Of a stretch of DNA of 8,335 nt, positions 6,081-8,335 are shown piece by piece. Origin of the DNA: an uncultured Oscillospiraceae bacterium (GTDB lineage: Bacteria > Bacillota > Clostridia > Oscillospirales > Oscillospiraceae); the NCBI GenBank assembly GCA_934569195.1, contig CAKTKB010000059.1, positions 1 through 8,335 of the forward strand. The letters are read 5' to 3'. The notes beneath the pieces were generated by a model, which ran no database searches, was not told the origin of the DNA, and saw only the letters and a program-made list of their open reading frames with translations. Both the position numbers and the translations under genes were made by a program. Positions within the stretch are counted from its first letter, which is position 1; each line of letters begins with the position of its first letter.

Positions 6081-6095
6081 ACCTTTATAAGGTAT
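6073..6095. promoter_or_regulatory. Nested palindromes over the CPBP promoter, candidate operator
   Basis: GGTAT-G-ATACC (6073-6083) and ATACCTT-TAT-AAGGTAT (6079-6095) share their middle arm, giving three GGTAT/ATACC half-sites in 23 bp. They cover the -10 box and the predicted start point, the usual place for a repressor site. The regulator is not identified; the sequence is unlike the MarR site nearby. Confidence 0.5.
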
Positions 6096-6141
6096 AAGAA
6101 TGCGGCGCTTTGGCCGTGCCTGTTCCGGGAGGTGCAGATAT

Positions 6142-6810
6142 ATGCGTAAAAAGACGACGGTACTTCTGATTTTGGTGACCGTTTTTTGCTGCGGCGTTAT
6201 GGCCACGGCCGGGGGCTTTGCGCCGGTCTCCTATGACGCGAAGTCCGTGGCGAAGTTGGGAATTTTTTTGGCAGCTCCCTTTATTTTGTCTCTGGTGGAT
6301 CGGAGCGTTTCCATCCGGGGCATCTTCCGCTCCCGGAAGCGGGGCCTGCTGGCCGGGCTGCTTTACGGCGCCGGGATTTACGCAGGCATGATGGCGTGCT
6401 ATTTTCTCCTGGCGCGCTGGGTGGATTTTTCCGGCCTGACCGCGCTGCTCTTCCGCAAGGTGGGCGTGCGGGGAGAGGACTTCCTGTGGCTGGCGGTGTA
6501 TGCTTCGCTGATCAACTCCCTGCTGGAGGAATTCTTCTTCCGCGGGTTCGTGTTGGAAAATCTCACCCGAAGCGCCTCCAGACGGTGGGGCGTGCTGTTC
6601 AGCTCTGCCGCGTTCGCCCTGTATTACGCGGTCGCAATGGCAGGATGGTTCAGCTGGTGGGCATACATTCCGATGACCGCGGCGCTGTTTGGGGCCGGCG
6701 TGGGCCTTTGCCGCCTGAATGAAAAGTACGGGACGACGTATGTATCCTGGCTTGTCCATATGGCCGTGAATTTTGCCCTGGGGACGGCGGGATACCTGCT
6801 GCTGCGATGA
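6142..6810 (+). CDS. CPBP (Abi/CAAX protease-like) family membrane protein
   Basis: 222 residues from ATG 6142, preceded by GGGAGG nine to ten bases upstream; the start at 6100 has no such site. It is very hydrophobic, with about six to eight membrane segments (for example 5-24, 37-52, 69-91, 113-128, 150-169, 174-192, 202-220). CPBP motif 1 is intact as LLEEFFFRG with E129, E130 and R134, and motif 3 is intact as H206-x3-N210. Motif 2, normally F-x3-H, reads F158-A-L-Y-Y162, so a Tyr replaces the His. The family includes eukaryotic Rce1 CAAX proteases and bacterial proteins for bacteriocin maturation, immunity or unknown roles. The substituted residue leaves protease activity uncertain. It stands alone, between its own promoter and a bidirectional terminator, so neighbours say little about its role; the divergent marR operator lies close enough for shared regulation. 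Confidence 0.88.
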   Translation: MRKKTTVLLILVTVFCCGVMATAGGFAPVSYDAKSVAKLGIFLAAPFILSLVDRSVSIRGIFRSRKRGLLAGLLYGAGIYAGMMACYFLLARWVDFSGLTALLFRKVGVRGEDFLWLAVYASLINSLLEEFFFRGFVLENLTRSASRRWGVLFSSAAFALYYAVAMAGWFSWWAYIPMTAALFGAGVGLCRLNEKYGTTYVSWLVHMAVNFALGTAGYLLLR

Positions 6811-6819
6811 GAAAATAGA

Positions 6820-6857
6820 AAATCCTCCGGAGTGCGCCGATGCATTCCGGAGGATTT
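6820..6857. terminator. Bidirectional intrinsic terminator between CPBP and spoIIQ-like genes
   Basis: AAATCCTCCGGA (6820-6831) and TCCGGAGGATTT (6846-6857) form a perfect 12-bp stem, extended inward by G-T, T-A, G-C and C-G pairs. T runs follow on both strands (6855-6859 on plus; 6822-6819 on minus), so it can end both converging genes. It lies 9 bases after the CPBP stop and 6 bases after the other stop. Confidence 0.92.
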
Positions 6858-6863
6858 TTGTGC

Positions 6864-7532
6864 TTAGCCCAAATTCAGAAATTCCTGAGGATCCACGGGC
6901 GTATCCTGGTGCAGAACGGTAAAGTGAACGTGCTCGCCCAGAGCAGATTCCAGCAGAGCCGTGCTGCCTACGACGCCGATTTCCTGCCCGATGGTTACCT
7001 TGTCTCCCGGCTCCACGGAGACCTCCTCCGCCAGGCTGGCGTACTTGGTGGTATAGTCTCCGTCGTGCCGGATTACGACCGTGCGGCCCATGGTATCGTC
7101 GGTGTAGACCGTGTACACCTCTCCGTCTGCCGCTGCCAGTACCGGCGTGCCTGCGGCAGCGCTGATGTCCATGCCGTCGTGGACCCGCCAGTCCCGGGTG
7201 GTTGCGTTGTAGCTCAGACAATCCATCGCATATTCCGCCACGGTATCGCCGGACACGGGCATAGCGGTTTTGCTGGGCTTGCCCGCAGTGGGGGCGGTAG
7301 TGCTCGCTGTCCCAGAGGGCTGCGTGCCCTGAGGCTGGGTGGCGAGTGCCGCTACCTGACTCTGCCCGCCGGGGGTGGTCGCCGTCTGATTGCCCAGCGT
7401 CGTGCTTTGATTGCGGTTTGCGTTTCGGTAGTACAAATAGCCAGAGATCCCGATGGCGGTTGCGCACAGGATCAGGGCTATGTAGTAGCCCTTCCCGCCG
7501 AAGCCGCGACCGGTGTGTTTTTTGTCGCTCAT
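6864..7532 (-). CDS. spoIIQ: SpoIIQ-like M23/LytM-domain membrane protein
   Basis: 222 residues from ATG 7532, with GGAGG (7545-7541) nine bases upstream; GTG 7541 is in frame but overlaps that site. Layout: short basic N-terminus (1-15), one membrane helix (about 16-36), a Thr/Gln/Ser/Pro-rich linker (40-92), then an M23 LytM domain (about 93-220). Zinc ligands are present: H118-x3-D122 and H201-x-H203. The middle catalytic His of active M23 enzymes, usually in Y-x-H-L, is replaced in Y164-A-S166-L. This topology, size, and the segment before the LytM domain (SYNATTRDWRVHDGMDI) resemble clostridial SpoIIQ, the forespore protein that joins SpoIIIAH across the intermembrane space during engulfment and helps form the feeding-tube channel. 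Clostridial SpoIIQ is reported to keep zinc ligands, unlike Bacillus. A sigma-F-like promoter upstream agrees. The alternative is a general M23 cell-wall hydrolase or activator; the missing His argues against a fully active hydrolase. Confidence 0.75.
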   Translation of the reverse strand: MSDKKHTGRGFGGKGYYIALILCATAIGISGYLYYRNANRNQSTTLGNQTATTPGGQSQVAALATQPQGTQPSGTASTTAPTAGKPSKTAMPVSGDTVAEYAMDCLSYNATTRDWRVHDGMDISAAAGTPVLAAADGEVYTVYTDDTMGRTVVIRHDGDYTTKYASLAEEVSVEPGDKVTIGQEIGVVGSTALLESALGEHVHFTVLHQDTPVDPQEFLNLG

Positions 7533-7552
7533 TTTAAGCACCTCCGAGGTCC

Positions 7553-7581
7553 AGTATCGCCAGACATCGGGAAGAATATAC
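7553..7581 (-). promoter_or_regulatory. Candidate sigma-F (forespore) promoter of the spoIIQ-like gene
   Basis: On the minus strand GTATA (7581-7577) and GGCGATACT (7561-7553) are 15 bp apart. These match the sigma-F pattern GYATA and GGnnAnAnT at every fixed position. The start point would be near 7546, leaving a very short leader that begins just before the GGAGG site. No convincing sigma-A promoter is seen for this gene. Confidence 0.6.
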
Positions 7582-7642
7582 CCATAGTAGAAAAAATTTC
7601 CGGGTAGGAAGGGGAATTTCTACGGCTGACGGGCAGTTGTCG

Positions 7643-7671
7643 TTGACAAAGGGCGGATTTTGCGATATGGT
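7643..7671 (+). promoter_or_regulatory. Sigma-A promoter of potA
   Basis: A perfect TTGACA (7643-7648) lies 17 bp before TATGGT (7666-7671, four of six). The start point would be near 7678. The leader of about 44 bases begins with a small hairpin, GTGT-TCCG-ACAC (7682-7693). The -35 box lies within TTGTC-GTT-GACAA (7637-7649), a small inverted repeat that may be chance. Confidence 0.6.
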
Positions 7672-7721
7672 ATAAATATTCGTGTTCCGACACAAGTTTA
7701 CAAAGAAACGGGGGAGGATAT

Positions 7722-8335
7722 ATGTCCAAAGAACTCATCCGGCTCCGGGATTTAACCATGGAGTTTGACGGAGAGCGAATCCTTGACGGAATTAACCTCT
7801 ATATTAACGATCATGAGTTTCTCACCCTGCTTGGCCCGTCCGGTTGCGGCAAGACCACAACCCTGCGGCTTATCGGGGGTTTCCTTTCGCCTACTTCCGG
7901 AAGCGTCCTGTTTGACGGGAAGTGCATCAATGAGGTGCCGCCTTACCGGCGGCAGATCAATACGGTCTTTCAGCGCTATGCATTGTTTCCCCACCTGAAT
8001 GTGTATGAGAACATTGCTTTTGGTCTGCGTGTGGCAAAGCTGCCTAAGGACGAAATCGACCGCAGAGTCAACCGTATGCTGGAAATCGTGAGCCTGAAGG
8101 GCTACGGCCACAGACGGATCGGCGCTCTGTCCGGCGGTCAGCAGCAGCGGGTGGCCATCGCCCGGGCACTGGTCAACCAGCCCAAGGTGCTGCTTCTGGA
8201 CGAGCCTCTGGGCGCGCTGGATCTGCGTCTGCGCAAGGATATGCAGATTGAGCTGAAGCGGATTCAGCAGGCCATGGGCATTACCTTTATATATGTTACC
8301 CATGACCAGGAGGAGGCCCTGAGCATGTCCGACAC
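7722..8335 (+). CDS. potA: PotA-type spermidine/putrescine ABC transporter ATPase, N-terminal part (3' end outside window)
   Basis: The frame opens at ATG 7722 behind GGGGAGG (7711-7717) and runs off the right edge after 204 codons. It holds a full ABC nucleotide-binding core: Walker A GPSGCGKT (38-45), Q-loop Q84 in [22 protein letters not shown], signature LSGGQQQR (136-143), Walker B VLLLDE (156-161) with D-loop GALD, and H-loop H194 in VTHDQEEA. The NTVFQ-x-YALFPH-x-NV segment and overall order are typical of PotA rather than of MalK or ferric CysA-type relatives. PotA powers uptake of spermidine/putrescine with PotB, PotC and PotD, which in Clostridia usually follow in the same operon, here beyond the edge. 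The C-terminal regulatory domain expected after about residue 240 is also outside. The substrate is inferred from the ATPase alone; a related putrescine, thiamine or iron importer is possible. Confidence 0.9.
   Translation, partial: MSKELIRLRDLTMEFDGERILDGINLYINDHEFLTLLGPSGCGKTTTLRLIGGFLSPTSGSVLFDGKCINEVPPYRRQINTVFQRYALFPHLNVYENIAFGLRVAKLPKDEIDRRVNRMLEIVSLKGYGHRRIGALSGGQQQRVAIARALVNQPKVLLLDEPLGALDLRLRKDMQIELKRIQQAMGITFIYVTHDQEEALSMSD

Noticed and set aside
6085..7467. A 460-codon open frame on the minus strand spanning the CPBP gene and most of the SpoIIQ-like gene
   Set aside because: It is antisense to CPBP and out of frame with SpoIIQ, both of which have family motifs, ribosome binding sites and promoters. 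It also crosses a strong terminator. Its product is a compositionally biased string without domains; long open shadows are expected at this GC content.
7637..7649. TTGTC-GTT-GACAA as a potA operator
   Set aside because: It is short and its right arm is part of the consensus -35 box, so symmetry by chance is likely.
7752..8303. A 183-codon minus-strand frame opposite potA
   Set aside because: PotA has every ABC motif in the plus frame; the antisense product has no recognisable features.

Overview
This looks like a piece of chromosome from a high-GC, spore-forming, gut-type Clostridia, probably Oscillospirales (a Flavonifractor/Oscillibacter/Pseudoflavonifractor-like lineage). The reasons are the high GC content, strong AGGAGG-type ribosome binding sites, sigma-A promoters with near-consensus boxes, a SpoIIQ-like protein behind a sigma-F-like promoter, and protein families common in that group (DegV, MarR, CPBP, GT8, PotA). 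The lineage is inferred; there is no rRNA or marker gene to settle it. I see no phage, IS, CRISPR or tRNA features.

Layout. Positions 3-701 (+) hold the C-terminal part of a GH13 (alpha-amylase clan) enzyme cut by the left edge. Facing it is a tightly overlapping minus-strand operon, 4350 down to 868: two GT8 glycosyltransferases followed by two PlsC-type acyltransferases, joined by ATGA, ATGA and probably TTGA stop/start overlaps. It has its own sigma-A promoter (4476-4504), a perfect hairpin in its leader and a perfect palindrome just upstream. Upstream of it lies a second minus-strand operon, 5973 down to 4643: a MarR regulator and a DegV fatty-acid-binding protein, ended by a strong intrinsic terminator. 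The MarR promoter carries a 14-bp inverted repeat over its start point, a likely autoregulatory operator. Divergent from it is a CPBP (Abi) membrane protease-like gene (6142-6810, +), which faces a SpoIIQ-like M23/LytM protein gene (7532 down to 6864, -) across a bidirectional terminator. Divergent from spoIIQ, at the right edge, is the start of a PotA-type polyamine ABC transporter ATPase (7722 onward, +).

How the genes may work together. The minus-strand block from 5973 to 868 has a lipid theme: a FabT-size MarR regulator, a fatty-acid-binding DegV protein, then sugar transferases and acyltransferases. The most interesting unit is the GT8-GT8-acyltransferase-acyltransferase operon. It has the enzymes expected for building an acylated glycolipid or other lipid-anchored glycan, and its second acyltransferase has an unusual H-x5-D catalytic spacing. 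The product is unknown. The spoIIQ, potA, CPBP and GH13 genes appear to be independent transcription units.
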